64,000 bases of DNA, taken from the IMG/VR virus record IMGVR_UViG_3300044846_005229, positions 1 through 64,000 of that record; one strand, written 5' to 3'. A model generated the notes under the pieces. The model did not search any database. It had not been told where the DNA came from and worked only from the letters and a program-made list of their open reading frames with translations. Position 1 is the first letter of the stretch; every line of letters begins with the position of its first letter. A program made the position numbers and the translations under genes. This document shows, one piece after another, positions 1-8,864 of this stretch. The stretch comes from a virus.

Positions 1-2535
1 CCAGTAATCGGAGCGATCAGCGCTTATTGCAGCGTACCCGCAGGTATCCCAGTAGACAGTGCTCCATACATTGTCTGGAGAGAACAAGGCGGTAACACCA
101 TGCTCATGAATGTATTCAATTCTTCCATTAGTGTAGGTATTAGCGGCAGTTCCGCCCCTCATTTGCAGGCCAATTCTTGTGTTGTAGATATAGAAACTCT
201 GCAACCGTGAGTCGAACATATTGTCGGACGATATGCCTACGTCACACGCATTAATAAAGAAGTTTTCAAAAATGTGGACGTTGCTAGGCCCATCAACTTT
301 GACACCTGCAGCACCCCTAAAGTTTCTTACTGTGAAATTGCTCATCTTGACGCTCCATTCACACGCGACCCCATTGGCATATCTGCCGCCAAGAGGAGTG
401 CCTGAAATGAGGCCTTCGGCGGAGATCGCCAGGCCGGAAGGCAATGCCTTTGCGCTAAAGGTGCAACCTGATACAGTAGCCTCAACCTGATAAGAATATG
501 GCTGGCCCTTGACGGCAACAGGAAGATTCCAAATCAAGGATGTCTTCAGCTGTGGTCTTGCTGCCCATGTGTTCCCTAAAAAGCTGATAAGCCCACTTAC
601 CGATTTTCCAGTTGAATCAGTGCCAATAAGGAAGAATGAGAAGTTTCCAGAAGTTGTAGGCGTCCCTGTTATAAGGGCCCTTATGCCATCGGTTGAAAGA
701 TTTAATCCCGGAGCGGGAGAAGTCGTGGTTGGGTACCCGGGCTGATTGTTCCCGGTAGAACGAGCGGGGTCAATTTGCCAGGTGAACGGGCCAACTCCGC
801 CGACAGGGTAAATAGTCCCTTGGTAGGCCACGCCTATAGCCGCGTCTGCAAGGCTGCCATACAATGATGGGTATGCGGTATTTTCAACCGTGAAGTCTAT
901 CAGGATTTCATCAATGAGAGTATTGGCCTCAAAGTTGACCGTACTGGTGGCACTTGTTATTGCTACTTTTAGCGTGTACTGTCCGAACGAGTTGGCAGTG
1001 GGGGTGCCGGTAACCTCTCCGGTAGTAAGGTTCATTACCAGACCTTCAGGTCCATTCACTATCCACCAATAATGGGAAACGCCATCGTTGTTGAGAACAT
1101 TGAAGGTATATTTATAGGCTTGATTTATGGTAGCGGGAGGAATACCAACTAAGGGCAATTCTATGTATTTCCCGGTAACCTCCAGGATGAGGTCTCGCTG
1201 CGCTGTGCTGCCGCTAGCATCAGCTACACGAATCGTTACAAACTGCTTGCCAATTACAGCTGTTGCTGCGTTACAGGTAACCCATCCAGACTCCGATACG
1301 GCAAACCCGGTAGGGATGGTGCCGCTTATAACATCCCACTGGTAGGGGTTGGCGGGTGTGATCTGAGTATAAGTGGAAGTTCCTGGGCCAATGCCGGTAA
1401 CATTGCCACCCATTGCCTTTAGCTGAAAGCCTGCATACCAGGCATCACCATATTGGTGCGATGGTATCACCAGAGTCTCTAGCTCTAGGGGCTTGTTTTG
1501 CTTGGGGTCAGTGGGATCAATGACATATAGCTCACCGTTAAACGCATAAGATCCTCCAACTCCTAAAGGGGAGGTTGCAATTCTGATGATTGGATACCAT
1601 GACCCGAAGGCCATCTCATACCCATCGACCACGATTCCATCCAACTTAGAGGCGTCTCCTCTCAGGGCAACAGCGCAGTTGTAGTCATTTGGCCGGTATA
1701 AGACGCAATCTGGATCCACATAAATGACCGTGGGGACAGCTACGTTGTAATCCCCAGCAAAACTGGAATCTTGGGCAGGATACACTAAAGTATTATTATT
1801 CCCCTGGATTGTTATTCTTGCGCCCACCTCAAGGTATCTTTTAATTCTGCAGTTTCCATTTATCTGGACGACACTGGTTCTTCCGACAAACCATTTACCA
1901 ACCGTTGCTACGCTGTTTATGTTGTAAACTACGTCCAGGGCTTTTTGTATTGATGGGTAGTCGTCGGCAATTCTGTTACCAACACAGCCGAAAAAATCAG
2001 CAGAAATAAAGTCATCCCATACCCTTCTCCACACTCCATTAGTGCCGGGGGCAGTCTCACCAACCCCGTTAAGAAAATTCTCAAGATTTGCCCTGGTCCC
2101 ATTGTACGGAACCGTGGGACTTATGAAAGTTCCGCCATCGTGAAGTGATTTAGGGGTGTCTGCTTCCCACTGAAACCATCCGCTTCCCCGTGTGGTTTCG
2201 TATGGAGATGTTAAGATCAATACCGCTTCCTGATAGGAAACATAAAACCTTTTAACAAACACCATCCCCGACGTTGGGGCGGTTTGAAGATCTGAAATTG
2301 ACCCAATTATACCTGATCCCCCTGTCTTTTCAACGAAGTCAGTATCTAAAATTCCGTTCCAAAACCAATACTCCGTAAGTTGCCCTGAAATGTACACCCC
2401 CGCAGTTAAACCCTGGTAGCGAATAATGGGCTCAATGGCCGATAACGCTTCAGCCGTGCTGTCATAAGGACCATAGCGTTCGTCAGTTGCCTTAGGAGCT
2501 TGAACAATTAGGTTATCATTTAGATTGATTGCCAT
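1..2535 (-). CDS. Tail fibre / receptor-binding protein, partial (C-terminus off the left edge)
   Basis: An open frame runs from an ATG at 2535 to the left edge without a stop, giving at least 845 codons. I translated it directly. The N-terminal ~130 residues look like a virion-attachment segment. The middle (about residues 400-650) holds repeated putative Ig-like modules of the He_PIG type, seen as GLxxxxxGxxTGTPT signatures (for example TGEVTGTPTANSFGQYTL). The flanks resemble a right-handed beta-helix (pectin-lyase fold): RIKRYLEVGARITIQGNNN early and VRNFRGAAGVKVDGPSNVH late. This is the usual build of a phage adhesin or depolymerase-like tail protein. The neighbours downstream of transcription are unseen; upstream are two more probable tail proteins. 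Polysaccharide binding or cleavage is inferred only from the fold. Confidence 0.8.
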   Translation of the reverse strand, partial: MAINLNDNLIVQAPKATDERYGPYDSTAEALSAIEPIIRYQGLTAGVYISGQLTEYWFWNGILDTDFVEKTGGSGIIGSISDLQTAPTSGMVFVKRFYVSYQEAVLILTSPYETTRGSGWFQWEADTPKSLHDGGTFISPTVPYNGTRANLENFLNGVGETAPGTNGVWRRVWDDFISADFFGCVGNRIADDYPSIQKALDVVYNINSVATVGKWFVGRTSVVQINGNCRIKRYLEVGARITIQGNNNTLVYPAQDSSFAGDYNVAVPTVIYVDPDCVLYRPNDYNCAVALRGDASKLDGIVVDGYEMAFGSWYPIIRIATSPLGVGGSYAFNGELYVIDPTDPKQNKPLELETLVIPSHQYGDAWYAGFQLKAMGGNVTGIGPGTSTYTQITPANPYQWDVISGTIPTGFAVSESGWVTCNAATAVIGKQFVTIRVADASGSTAQRDLILEVTGKYIELPLVGIPPATINQAYKYTFNVLNNDGVSHYWWIVNGPEGLVMNLTTGEVTGTPTANSFGQYTLKVAITSATSTVNFEANTLIDEILIDFTVENTAYPSLYGSLADAAIGVAYQGTIYPVGGVGPFTWQIDPARSTGNNQPGYPTTTSPAPGLNLSTDGIRALITGTPTTSGNFSFFLIGTDSTGKSVSGLISFLGNTWAARPQLKTSLIWNLPVAVKGQPYSYQVEATVSGCTFSAKALPSGLAISAEGLISGTPLGGRYANGVACEWSVKMSNFTVRNFRGAAGVKVDGPSNVHIFENFFINACDVGISSDNMFDSRLQSFYIYNTRIGLQMRGGTAANTYTNGRIEYIHEHGVTALFSPDNVWSTVYWDTCGYAAISADRSDYW

Positions 2536-2556
2536 TCTGGTATCTAATCAAGGGTT

Positions 2557-2700
2557 CTAGTTACTTAATCGAGTCAAGCTTTTGCTTTTACGCAACTTGG
2601 CGAGCTTTCCACCGAATATTGAAAATGCATTACAATAAATTCTACCCGCTTTGCTGGTTTGAGTTAGGTGGGGGCACATGGGCACAAGACGTACCCTCAT
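2557..2700 (-). CDS. Possible 47-residue protein
   Basis: A short open frame starts at an ATG overlapping the stop of the upstream gene by 4 nt (ATGA) and ends 21 nt before the start of the tail-fibre gene. The product is basic (many Lys and Arg near the C-terminus) with no recognised domain. The coupling overlap is the only support, so it could be chance. Confidence 0.3.
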   Translation of the reverse strand: MRVRLVPMCPHLTQTSKAGRIYCNAFSIFGGKLAKLRKSKSLTRLSN

Positions 2701-3335
2701 ATTCTCTGAAACTCCATGTTTATAGTGTAAAAACCTTTTTCTAATAGAAAAGAGCTTTCCTCTGGCGCGTAGTATGACTCGCTACTAAGGTCAATGAGCA
2801 TACTAGGCACCGCACCTTGCTGCGTGGAGGCTGTTGTATTCAACTTAAAGCCGCTGGCAATAACGGATACGTTTGCAGTTGGAACTTTTACTGGGGAAAG
2901 TTCATCCCAGGTAGCCGCCACAACATAGTCAACATTCGCATCAAGCTCTGGGCCATTGGTAATGTCAAACCAGCAGTAATACGGCGCTACGGTTGGGGCG
3001 GCATCTGCAATGCAAGTAGCTGAGGCTAGGAAATCCTGCTGCCAAATGAGAACAGGAAGCCCGGGACTAGTAAAGTCCCATATTCCCACTGAATGATCTA
3101 AGGTAGACGGTTGGTTGATTCGGGGCATTGCGGTAGGGTCAGCCTGCGTCGGCTTGTATATCCCAATACGAGTAAGTTGTCGGTTAAAGTCCGTAGTGAA
3201 ATGGTATCCTAGAATATAGGGTCCATCCGCCACTTCACGTTCGCTTACGTTTACGACAGGGGCCGTAGTGAACCCGAATGCCACATCTATAGTGGGTGAT
3301 GGGCTTGTCCAATATGGATTTAGTATGAAGGGCAT
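2697..3335 (-). CDS. DUF4082-like structural or adhesin protein
   Basis: Product of 212 residues. The open frame extends upstream to 3479, but an ATG at 3335 lies one base after the upstream stop at 3337, so I choose that start. Residues ~20-150 carry a pattern I associate with DUF4082: a GYHFTTD strand, an L-x-R-I-G-I-Y segment, HSVGIWD, a PVLIWQQDF strand, then a WFDI...LDANVDYVVAATW closing segment. That beta-sandwich occurs in extracellular and cell-surface proteins. Position among tail-fibre genes suggests a fibre tip or decoration. Domain assignment is by eye. Confidence 0.6.
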   Translation of the reverse strand: MPFILNPYWTSPSPTIDVAFGFTTAPVVNVSEREVADGPYILGYHFTTDFNRQLTRIGIYKPTQADPTAMPRINQPSTLDHSVGIWDFTSPGLPVLIWQQDFLASATCIADAAPTVAPYYCWFDITNGPELDANVDYVVAATWDELSPVKVPTANVSVIASGFKLNTTASTQQGAVPSMLIDLSSESYYAPEESSFLLEKGFYTINMEFQRI

Positions 3336-3336
3336 A

Positions 3337-4464
3337 TTAAGAATTGAGTAGTTGTATAGTGCCGCTTGTATTCGTAGCGTAGTCACTGATATAAATTTTA
3401 TAGTTGATGCCGGACCAATACCCATTCGGGGAATTAACAGCTCGGGTGTTCGGGGGAAGGATGAAATTTCCGGCACCAATCGACCCTTGGTTTAAGGGGG
3501 TATTAAACCACTTTGTCTTTGTGGTATCTGCCGCAGGATGAGCGAACCAAATATATTCTGCTGAAGCGTCAAATGTAGCACCAATCGTCCCGCTTGCCGA
3601 AGCAAGGACTTTCGTAGTCGTGCCCGCTTCGATACTGGTTGCGATTGACTCTGCGGATGGTGCTGCCGAGGATTTACCCCAGAAGTAAGGGTAGATACCG
3701 TTAATAGATGCCGAACTCGAAGTTAGAGCGCCAGAGGATTGGGGGGCATTGGCGGATAGTAATGCTGGGGGGCGAGCATCGGTAGACCCTTTATTAGTTT
3801 TCTTTGCTAGGCCCGATGCGAAACCGCCAGTACCATCCCATGTTGTTGTGCCTGCCGTCACGGTTAGGTTATCGGTGTAATTGTGGGGGTACGAAAAGTT
3901 CGGGTTGTTCGGGTTAGTGTAGCCGAATTGGTCCGGTACATTCGCGTGTGGGGAACCCGATGGACTAGAAACGTTGCTTATCGTAGAGCCATCTTTCCTA
4001 AGGGTTAAAGATCCGAAGGCTCCTGCGTCGTTTTTGATTCCAGTGACTGTTAGTACCTGAGAAAGTGTAGACCCGATCTCTTTGATGCCGGATTGAGAAA
4101 AGGAAAGGGAAATTGTGGGGATTGTGTATGTTGGTTGCAAAGTGGGGAATAAAATCGCATCTAAAACCTGGACAAGGTTTCTCGTCTTCCACACAGATGC
4201 GGGCTGAGCGATTGCACCCCCGACAGGGACACTTTGTTCCGTATCGGGGACTAAGGTATTATATTGCGTTGACAGGTTTTGACCAGTTAAGGTAAGACCA
4301 ACATTGGGGTCGATGGTCACCAGAGTTTCATCACCGCCGCCTTGGGGAACAATTTCCCATGTCAAAGCTGCAGCGTTCCACTTGTATTGATTAACGCCGG
4401 GGACGGGGATTTCCGGGAATAATTGCCCATTGGTGGGGCTATCTGGGAAGACGATCACCGTCAT
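3337..4464 (-). CDS. Probable tail-fibre / virion structural protein
   Basis: Product of 375 residues, rich in Ser, Thr, Asn and Gly, with no cysteine. The first 40 residues (MTVIVFPDSPTNGQLFPEI then YKWNAAALTWEIV) form a type of N-terminal module often seen on phage fibre and structural proteins, where a short FPDSPxNGQ strand precedes a W-containing hairpin. The rest is low-complexity beta-rich sequence typical of fibre shafts. A GGGTAAAA motif lies 27 nt upstream of the start, and the next gene begins one base after the stop. No enzymatic motif is visible. Confidence 0.6.
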   Translation of the reverse strand: MTVIVFPDSPTNGQLFPEIPVPGVNQYKWNAAALTWEIVPQGGGDETLVTIDPNVGLTLTGQNLSTQYNTLVPDTEQSVPVGGAIAQPASVWKTRNLVQVLDAILFPTLQPTYTIPTISLSFSQSGIKEIGSTLSQVLTVTGIKNDAGAFGSLTLRKDGSTISNVSSPSGSPHANVPDQFGYTNPNNPNFSYPHNYTDNLTVTAGTTTWDGTGGFASGLAKKTNKGSTDARPPALLSANAPQSSGALTSSSASINGIYPYFWGKSSAAPSAESIATSIEAGTTTKVLASASGTIGATFDASAEYIWFAHPAADTTKTKWFNTPLNQGSIGAGNFILPPNTRAVNSPNGYWSGINYKIYISDYATNTSGTIQLLNS

Positions 4465-4491
4465 TGCGAACTAGATGGGGGCACTGTCTAG

Positions 4492-4499
4492 TTTTACCC
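4492..4499 (-). promoter_or_regulatory. GGGTAAAA motif, candidate late promoter
   Basis: GGGTAAAA on the minus strand ends 27 nt before the start at 4464. It is one of 13 well-spaced copies in this window. Confidence 0.5.
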
Positions 4500-4649
4500 T
4501 TGTTGCGGTTAGTTTGGATAAAACATGGGGAATAGATGCCGGGTGTAAAAGTCCAGTTGTTGTTGGGCTGCTATAGCGAAATCCTTGGGACTTAGCCCAT
4601 TTGAGCAGGGACTGCTCCTGTCATTGACCCTTGAAACGCCATACCCCTA

Positions 4650-6017
4650 TTAGACTCCTTCATAATACATATTGATATACTTACGTGCGTTCTGATTGCT
4701 GACTTTCTCCCATACCCCCCTTCTAAATGATTCTGCCGAATGTTGAATGCCGAATGTTGCTATATCTTTAGCCTCACTCTTCGTCAGTCCGTCTTTTTCC
4801 ATTTCTGTCATCACTTTATTGAAATTCCTTTCCAACACATCAGCTTGTTTGCCTGTCGGGTAATTTGTCATCGCGAAGTTAGTCCCTGTCCATCCACCTA
4901 AAGCTTCAGATAAGGCTGCTTTCCAGTTTTTCTGAGATAACCCCAAATCAACAAACCTGGCCACCCCCTTATCATCAATAATTAAATTATCGCCCTTAGC
5001 ATCATTGTGGGCATACCCTAGTTTATGCAATTTTCCCATAGTGATATTGTAAGCGTCATCTTTGTCAATGCCATTGATCTTTTGAGGGGCCTTGTAAAGG
5101 GGGACTCCTGGAACAACTTCCATAGCAATCATACCTTTGTGGATGGTACCGTTATCCATGTTGCTATGGGCATTCTTTACGAATCTGGAGGCTATTAATT
5201 TGGGGCCCAAACCGACTTCCCCCAGTTTTTTAATTAAGGTAGCCTCAGTTCTACCGATATCCCCAACCTTAACGCCAATTTCATTAGGCATTCCATCCGA
5301 GTATCCAAGTAACTTCTTCGTGGGTATCTTCAGGAATGCTCCATAGCCCCCTGCACCCAATACCCGGGAGCCTGATCCTTCAACTGCGCTCCACTTTACC
5401 TTATCTGCTTTCTCTGAGCCATCAATGCTTATAGTGCCTTCGGGGCCTAGCCTTTTCATTTTGTCTAATAACTTACTGGCGGCTTCTCTGACTTTTCTTA
5501 CCTTATCTGCAGGGATATCACCATTCTTATGGGTAGTCATTGGGGCTGAGGGCCGAGTCCGTGCCACAGTTTCTTTAGGGGTCTTAGGAACTGGTTGATT
5601 CTTTAGTTTCTTGGCAGCATTTATTCTGCCTATAAGGGTGCGAAACCTTTGAATGGCTTGGCCAAAAAATAGTCCCAAGTTGTGTTCTTTGTCTTGAGTT
5701 TGCTTATTTATTGGTGGTGAATTCTTTCCCGTAGGGGGGTTCTTAATTGGGGGATTTTGGACAGGGGTAAAGGCAACTGGTTTGGTAACACCAAAAATCC
5801 TGTCCCTTACTTTTATCAGAGAACCCACAACAACATCAGGCAACTCGATAAGACAAGTCTTCACCCCTTCGATACAAGTTGCTGAGCAGCTTTTACCGAT
5901 AGAGCACCTTTTACGACCACCCCCGACAGCATTTGATTTGGACTTCAGAATCTCAGAACTCGATGGCGCATTGCCGGAGGGTGCCGCAAAGTTGAATTGT
6001 CCTTCACCATTTACCAC
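4650..6017 (-). CDS. Kinase-like protein A with N-terminal Cys tag
   Basis: Product of 455 residues from a GTG at 6017. Residues ~36-56 carry a four-Cys tag (RCSIGKSCSATCI, then C seven residues on) shared with three other proteins here. After a Pro/Lys-rich linker comes a protein-kinase-like fold: glycine loop GAGGYGAFLKIP, a beta-3 lysine in IGVKVGDIG, the catalytic segment AHNDAKGDNLIIDDKG, and a DLG in place of DFG. The C-terminus ends in a conserved KYINMYYEGV. Homologues are at 45095-46292 and 50180-51379. The motifs needed for phosphotransfer look intact; the substrate is unknown. A 59-residue gene lies 9 nt upstream. Confidence 0.75.
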   Translation of the reverse strand: MVNGEGQFNFAAPSGNAPSSSEILKSKSNAVGGGRKRCSIGKSCSATCIEGVKTCLIELPDVVVGSLIKVRDRIFGVTKPVAFTPVQNPPIKNPPTGKNSPPINKQTQDKEHNLGLFFGQAIQRFRTLIGRINAAKKLKNQPVPKTPKETVARTRPSAPMTTHKNGDIPADKVRKVREAASKLLDKMKRLGPEGTISIDGSEKADKVKWSAVEGSGSRVLGAGGYGAFLKIPTKKLLGYSDGMPNEIGVKVGDIGRTEATLIKKLGEVGLGPKLIASRFVKNAHSNMDNGTIHKGMIAMEVVPGVPLYKAPQKINGIDKDDAYNITMGKLHKLGYAHNDAKGDNLIIDDKGVARFVDLGLSQKNWKAALSEALGGWTGTNFAMTNYPTGKQADVLERNFNKVMTEMEKDGLTKSEAKDIATFGIQHSAESFRRGVWEKVSNQNARKYINMYYEGV

Positions 6018-6026
6018 GCGGTGCCT

Positions 6027-6206
6027 TTAACCCAGATATTGCCAAGCAGTGACTACATCCTCAGATACCAACCCATCAATATCCATCTTTTGAGCAGCGT
6101 CTAGGGCCCTAAGGGATTCAACCCGCTTGGCAGGGTCTCTGCGTAACTTTTTGTAACGCTCCATGAGCTTTTGGTATTTGTCGTCGTTGCTTAGTTGAGA
6201 TGCCAT
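6027..6206 (-). CDS. 59-residue kinase-associated protein (paralogue 1)
   Basis: Encodes 59 residues. It is paralogous to the gene at 50001-50180: both are 59 residues, start MAS, and share KYQKLM, then RRDPA, and a C-terminal VxxDVV or VSPEVI block. Each copy lies directly beside a kinase-like gene with the Cys tag. The predicted form is a small helical basic protein. Partner, chaperone or antitoxin roles are speculative. Confidence 0.65.
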   Translation of the reverse strand: MASQLSNDDKYQKLMERYKKLRRDPAKRVESLRALDAAQKMDIDGLVSEDVVTAWQYLG

Positions 6207-6255
6207 TTGTTATGGGGGAGTTTTGAGTTATCAGGCTGTTAAGCCGCATACACCT

Positions 6256-6285
6256 ATTATACCCCGTGGTCGCTGCCTTTGTCAA
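6256..6285 (-). promoter_or_regulatory. Sigma-70-type promoter
   Basis: On the minus strand TTGACA (6280-6285) and TATAAT (6256-6261) are separated by 18 nt, about 50 nt upstream of the 59-residue gene and kinase A. Both boxes match consensus. Confidence 0.55.
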
Positions 6286-6407
6286 CCTTCCTCTCGGTCT
6301 TCTTCGGATTTGATGAAATCCTTAAGGTCTTTGACATATACGCGAAGATCTTGGGCCTTTTGAAGATGCCAATGTTGTTTAGTTTTCAAGTAAAGCATCA
6401 TGTGGTT

Positions 6408-6560
6408 TTGACTTCCTCCCCGCCGTGAACGGCGGAGATTCCTTCTACGCTGCGCATGGGGATGCCTCAGCGATCGGGTGGGTTGGCGCTTCACAGCCTG
6501 CTGCCACCAAAGCGGTGGACTGATGCGTGGCTCCACGCCCGTTTCGACCCTCCGCCAGTC
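6408..6560 (-). ncRNA. Putative omega-RNA scaffold at the IS right end
   Basis: In IS605-type elements the guide RNA of TnpB overlaps the 3' end of tnpB and the right end, with the guide read from flanking DNA. Here the right-end hairpin (6420-6435) and terminal GTCAA are present, and the guide would begin at 6407 going down in the interrupted phage gene. The RNA itself is inferred from family knowledge; its 5' boundary is a guess. Confidence 0.4.
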
Positions 6561-7653
6561 CGGCGGCGAGAATGTTCAAGGCAGCGTTGATGTCACGGTC
6601 GTGGACCGTTCCGCAGCTCGGGCACTGCCACTCCCGAATCGAAAGATCCTTCTTGCCGTCGTGATGCCCGCAGGTTGAGCACACCTGGCTGGTGGGGGGC
6701 CATCGGTTGATGACCACCACTTCACGCCCGTACTGCTCAGCCTTGGACTCCAGCAGGATCCGCAGCTGACGCCAGCCTGCATCGGCAATCGAGCGGGCCA
6801 GCTTCCTGTTCTTCAGCATCCCCGACACATTCAGGTCTTCCAGCACCACCGTTTGGTTCTCACGGATGAGGCGGGTCGAAAGCTGATGCTGATAGTCGAG
6901 GCGCCGATCGCCAACCTTGGCGTGCAGCTTGGCCACCTTGCGCCTGGCGATTACCAAGCGGTTGGAACCCCGTTGCTTGTGCTTCAGGTTGCGCTGTAGC
7001 CGCCGCAGTCGCTTGAGCGCAGAGCGCAGGAACTTCGGCGGGGCGAGCTTTTCACCGTCAGAAGTGACGGCGAGGGATACCAAGCCTAGGTCGATGCCAA
7101 CCGCCCTGCCATTCGCTGGCAAAGGAGTCGGCTCAATATCCACAACGAAGCTGGCGAAGAATCGCCCACTTGCATCGCGGATGACGGTGACGCTGCTCGG
7201 ATCCGAAGGCAGATCCCGGCTCCACTCAATCGGCACCGGGCCGATCTTGCTGAGCGTCAGCGTCCTCCCCCCTGTGCGGAACACATGGGACATGAAGCAA
7301 ACGGACTGCGCACCACGGCGCTTTTTGAAGCGTGGCGGCTTGACCTTCGCGCCCTTGCGCTTGCCTTTCAGGCTGGCCCACCAGTTGCGGTACGCCTGAT
7401 CGAGGTTGCGCACGGACTGCTGCAGCACCACATTGCTGGGCTCCGCCAGCCACTGCCGCTCTGGCGTCTGCTTGGCCTGCGTGATGCAGAGCTTGGCCAG
7501 GACGGGGTAGCTGGTCTTTTGCCCAGCGGCATACAGCTCACGGCTCTTGGCCAGGGCGTCGTTCCATACCACACGGGCGCAGCCGAACGCACGAGCCAGC
7601 GCCACCTGCTGATGCGGGTGGGGGTAGAGCCGGAAGCGGTAGCGTTGCTTCAT
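6445..7653 (-). CDS. tnpB: TnpB, RNA-guided nuclease of the IS605 element
   Basis: Product of 402 residues from the ATG at 7653; the frame is open to 7695 but MKQRYRFRLYP is the family N-terminus. It has the N-terminal helix-turn-helix (HQQVALARAFGCARVVWNDAL), RuvC-I in AVGIDLGLVSLAV, RuvC-II in VVLEDLNVSGM, a four-Cys zinc finger (CSTC...CPSC) and RuvC-III in HDRDINAALN. The three catalytic acidic residues and the zinc cysteines all appear intact. TnpB proteins cleave DNA next to a TAM under an omega-RNA guide and promote retention of their element. The start lies 29 nt from the divergent tnpA start. Confidence 0.9.
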   Translation of the reverse strand: MKQRYRFRLYPHPHQQVALARAFGCARVVWNDALAKSRELYAAGQKTSYPVLAKLCITQAKQTPERQWLAEPSNVVLQQSVRNLDQAYRNWWASLKGKRKGAKVKPPRFKKRRGAQSVCFMSHVFRTGGRTLTLSKIGPVPIEWSRDLPSDPSSVTVIRDASGRFFASFVVDIEPTPLPANGRAVGIDLGLVSLAVTSDGEKLAPPKFLRSALKRLRRLQRNLKHKQRGSNRLVIARRKVAKLHAKVGDRRLDYQHQLSTRLIRENQTVVLEDLNVSGMLKNRKLARSIADAGWRQLRILLESKAEQYGREVVVINRWPPTSQVCSTCGHHDGKKDLSIREWQCPSCGTVHDRDINAALNILAAGLAEGRNGRGATHQSTALVAAGCEAPTHPIAEASPCAA

Positions 7654-7682
7654 ACCAACCACCATACCAAACTTGGGGTGCA

Positions 7683-7945
7683 ATGGCGCAACCACCGCTT
7701 AGGCGAGGAAGGCACAGCGTTTCTCGGCTTGTCGTTCATTTGGTCTTTGTGGTCAAGTATCGGCGCAAGGCGCTGAGCGGGGCGGCATTGGATCGGATGC
7801 ACGAGGTCTGCCTGGGCATTGCCGAGCGGATGGGCTTCCAGCTGCTTGAGCTGAACGGCGAAGCAGACCATGTGCATCTGCTGGCGGGGCGCCCATCGAG
7901 CGTCTCAGGGAGTATGTGGAGTCTCAGGAAAAGCCGTCCTCAAGG
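7683..7945 (+). pseudogene. tnpA: TnpA (Y1 transposase), internally deleted
   Basis: The first ~69 residues match the start of an IS200/IS605 transposase, including VFVVKYRRKAL and the HUH metal-binding motif in DHVHLL. Immediately afterwards the family C-terminal segment (APIERLREYVESQEK) appears in a different frame. About 50 residues between them, including the region that normally holds the catalytic tyrosine, are missing. The gene is therefore an internal-deletion derivative and the element cannot transpose on its own. A full-length TnpA elsewhere could still mobilise it because both ends remain. Confidence 0.85.
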
Positions 7946-8079
7946 ACGGGGTTTGTGTCCCAGAACAGCCCCGTTATCAATGGCTTTAAGCAAGCTATGA
8001 ATTACTGGGTTCCACGGGCCCCTTATTGGGTTATCCCATTCTCTTTTTGACATTTGACCTACCTACTATTCTATGGGCA

Positions 8080-8811
8080 TCACTTAATAACATTGAGACT
8101 TCTATTGAAGTACATCCTGCGGTCTTCCAACCCATTATAACCACCATTTACTCTGCGGGTAACTTGTTCTACGGTGGGATTCTTATCACATAGGGCATTC
8201 ATCCCATTGTTAAACCACCAAAAACCTGCCGAGGAAAATGGATACTTATCAGCTACATAATTAGCCCCTTGCATAACTTGTGGATCTTTGATAAAATTGG
8301 CAAAGTCCTGATAGTTTGCTCTACCTGTAAGCTGAATGTAACCGGCACCTTTGAAGCGGGGGCCATCCCCCGGTTGGGTATTTCCCAGATCTTTCCTACC
8401 TTCGTAATCCCAACCCGAAGCCAACTCTTTCTTCCAGCGACCACCACCAGATTCATGCGCAGTTTGACTAAGGAAATGACGAATTCTTTGCGGAGTTGTG
8501 ATTGCAAATTCTTCTAGACATCTATTAAGTTCGGTTACTTCAGAATCTAAAATCAAGCTTGGGGCACATTGCCAAATATATGCCAGAGACTCTTTGGAAA
8601 CATACTGCTTTGGGGTTGGTGGCCTAGTGGGAGTTGGTGGTTTGTAGGGTGTACGATATTTCCTTACCCAACTAGCCTCATCTGTAAATAGTTCGGGTTG
8701 TTTAGCAAAAACCGCCTTGGCAAAATCCAAAAAGGCACTTTCTTGAAGGGGGTTGTCTGTTCTACGGTTATTGACAAAATCTAAGAATTTCTCTGCAGTG
8801 AATTGGGGCAT
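8080..8811 (-). CDS. Endolysin, GH19 chitinase/lysozyme-like
   Basis: Product of 243 residues. The frame is open to 8910, but I choose the ATG at 8811 because a GGGTAAAA motif ends exactly 23 nt upstream, as at other late genes. Residues ~1-60 form a helical N-terminal part, followed by a Pro-rich linker ([11 protein letters not shown]). The rest is a GH19-type catalytic domain: [12 protein letters not shown] with the likely catalytic Glu, then [20 protein letters not shown], and the [13 protein letters not shown] and VTRRVNGG blocks. It would cleave peptidoglycan at lysis. No signal peptide is seen, so a holin is needed. Confidence 0.85.
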   Translation of the reverse strand: MPQFTAEKFLDFVNNRRTDNPLQESAFLDFAKAVFAKQPELFTDEASWVRKYRTPYKPPTPTRPPTPKQYVSKESLAYIWQCAPSLILDSEVTELNRCLEEFAITTPQRIRHFLSQTAHESGGGRWKKELASGWDYEGRKDLGNTQPGDGPRFKGAGYIQLTGRANYQDFANFIKDPQVMQGANYVADKYPFSSAGFWWFNNGMNALCDKNPTVEQVTRRVNGGYNGLEDRRMYFNRSLNVIK

Positions 8812-8834
8812 CTTGTTTCGGGTATCTATTGCTA

Positions 8835-8842
8835 TTTTACCC
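8835..8842 (-). promoter_or_regulatory. GGGTAAAA motif, candidate late promoter
   Basis: Minus-strand GGGTAAAA ends 23 nt before the endolysin start at 8811. It lies inside the noncoding gap after the upstream stop at 8865. Confidence 0.55.
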
Positions 8843-8864
8843 GCCTCATCACATCCAGACCTAA

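Larger units (their letters stand above)
6408..7975 (-). mobile_element. IS200/IS605-family element (IS605-type, defective tnpA)
   Basis: A 1568-bp element, clearly more GC-rich than the phage around it, carries divergent tnpA and tnpB. Subterminal perfect hairpins lie near each end: 7934-7949 (CCGTCCT/AGGACGG) at the left end and 6420-6435 (CCGCCGT/ACGGCGG) at the right end. Oriented with tnpB, the left end follows TTGAT in the phage DNA (7976-7980) and the right end terminates in GTCAA. There is no target duplication, as expected for single-strand Y1 transposition. TTGAT is also the known target/TAM of ISDra2. The GC contrast suggests recent acquisition from a GC-rich host. Confidence 0.9.
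6282..8053 (-). pseudogene. Small phage gene interrupted by the IS element
   Basis: Two coding pieces flank the IS. The 5' piece (8053 down to 7976) encodes 26 residues starting MSKREWDNPIRGPW; the 3' piece (6407 down to 6282) encodes 41 residues ending FIKSEEDREEG. Joining them exactly at the proposed IS boundaries restores one uninterrupted 67-residue frame with no added or lost base. The join is the strongest evidence for both the gene and the IS ends. The product is small, charged and helical, of unknown function. It sits just downstream of the endolysin gene, so a lysis-related role is possible but not shown. Confidence 0.8.

Noticed and set aside
4465-4649. Possible short genes between the structural protein and kinase A
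   Set aside because: Three partly open frames exist (one begins MAFQGSMTG, 16 residues), but each is broken or lacks a start; I see no convincing gene in this gap.
6478-7877. Long open frames on both strands inside the IS
   Set aside because: GC-rich coding DNA creates antisense and shifted frames; only tnpB and the tnpA remnant show family motifs.
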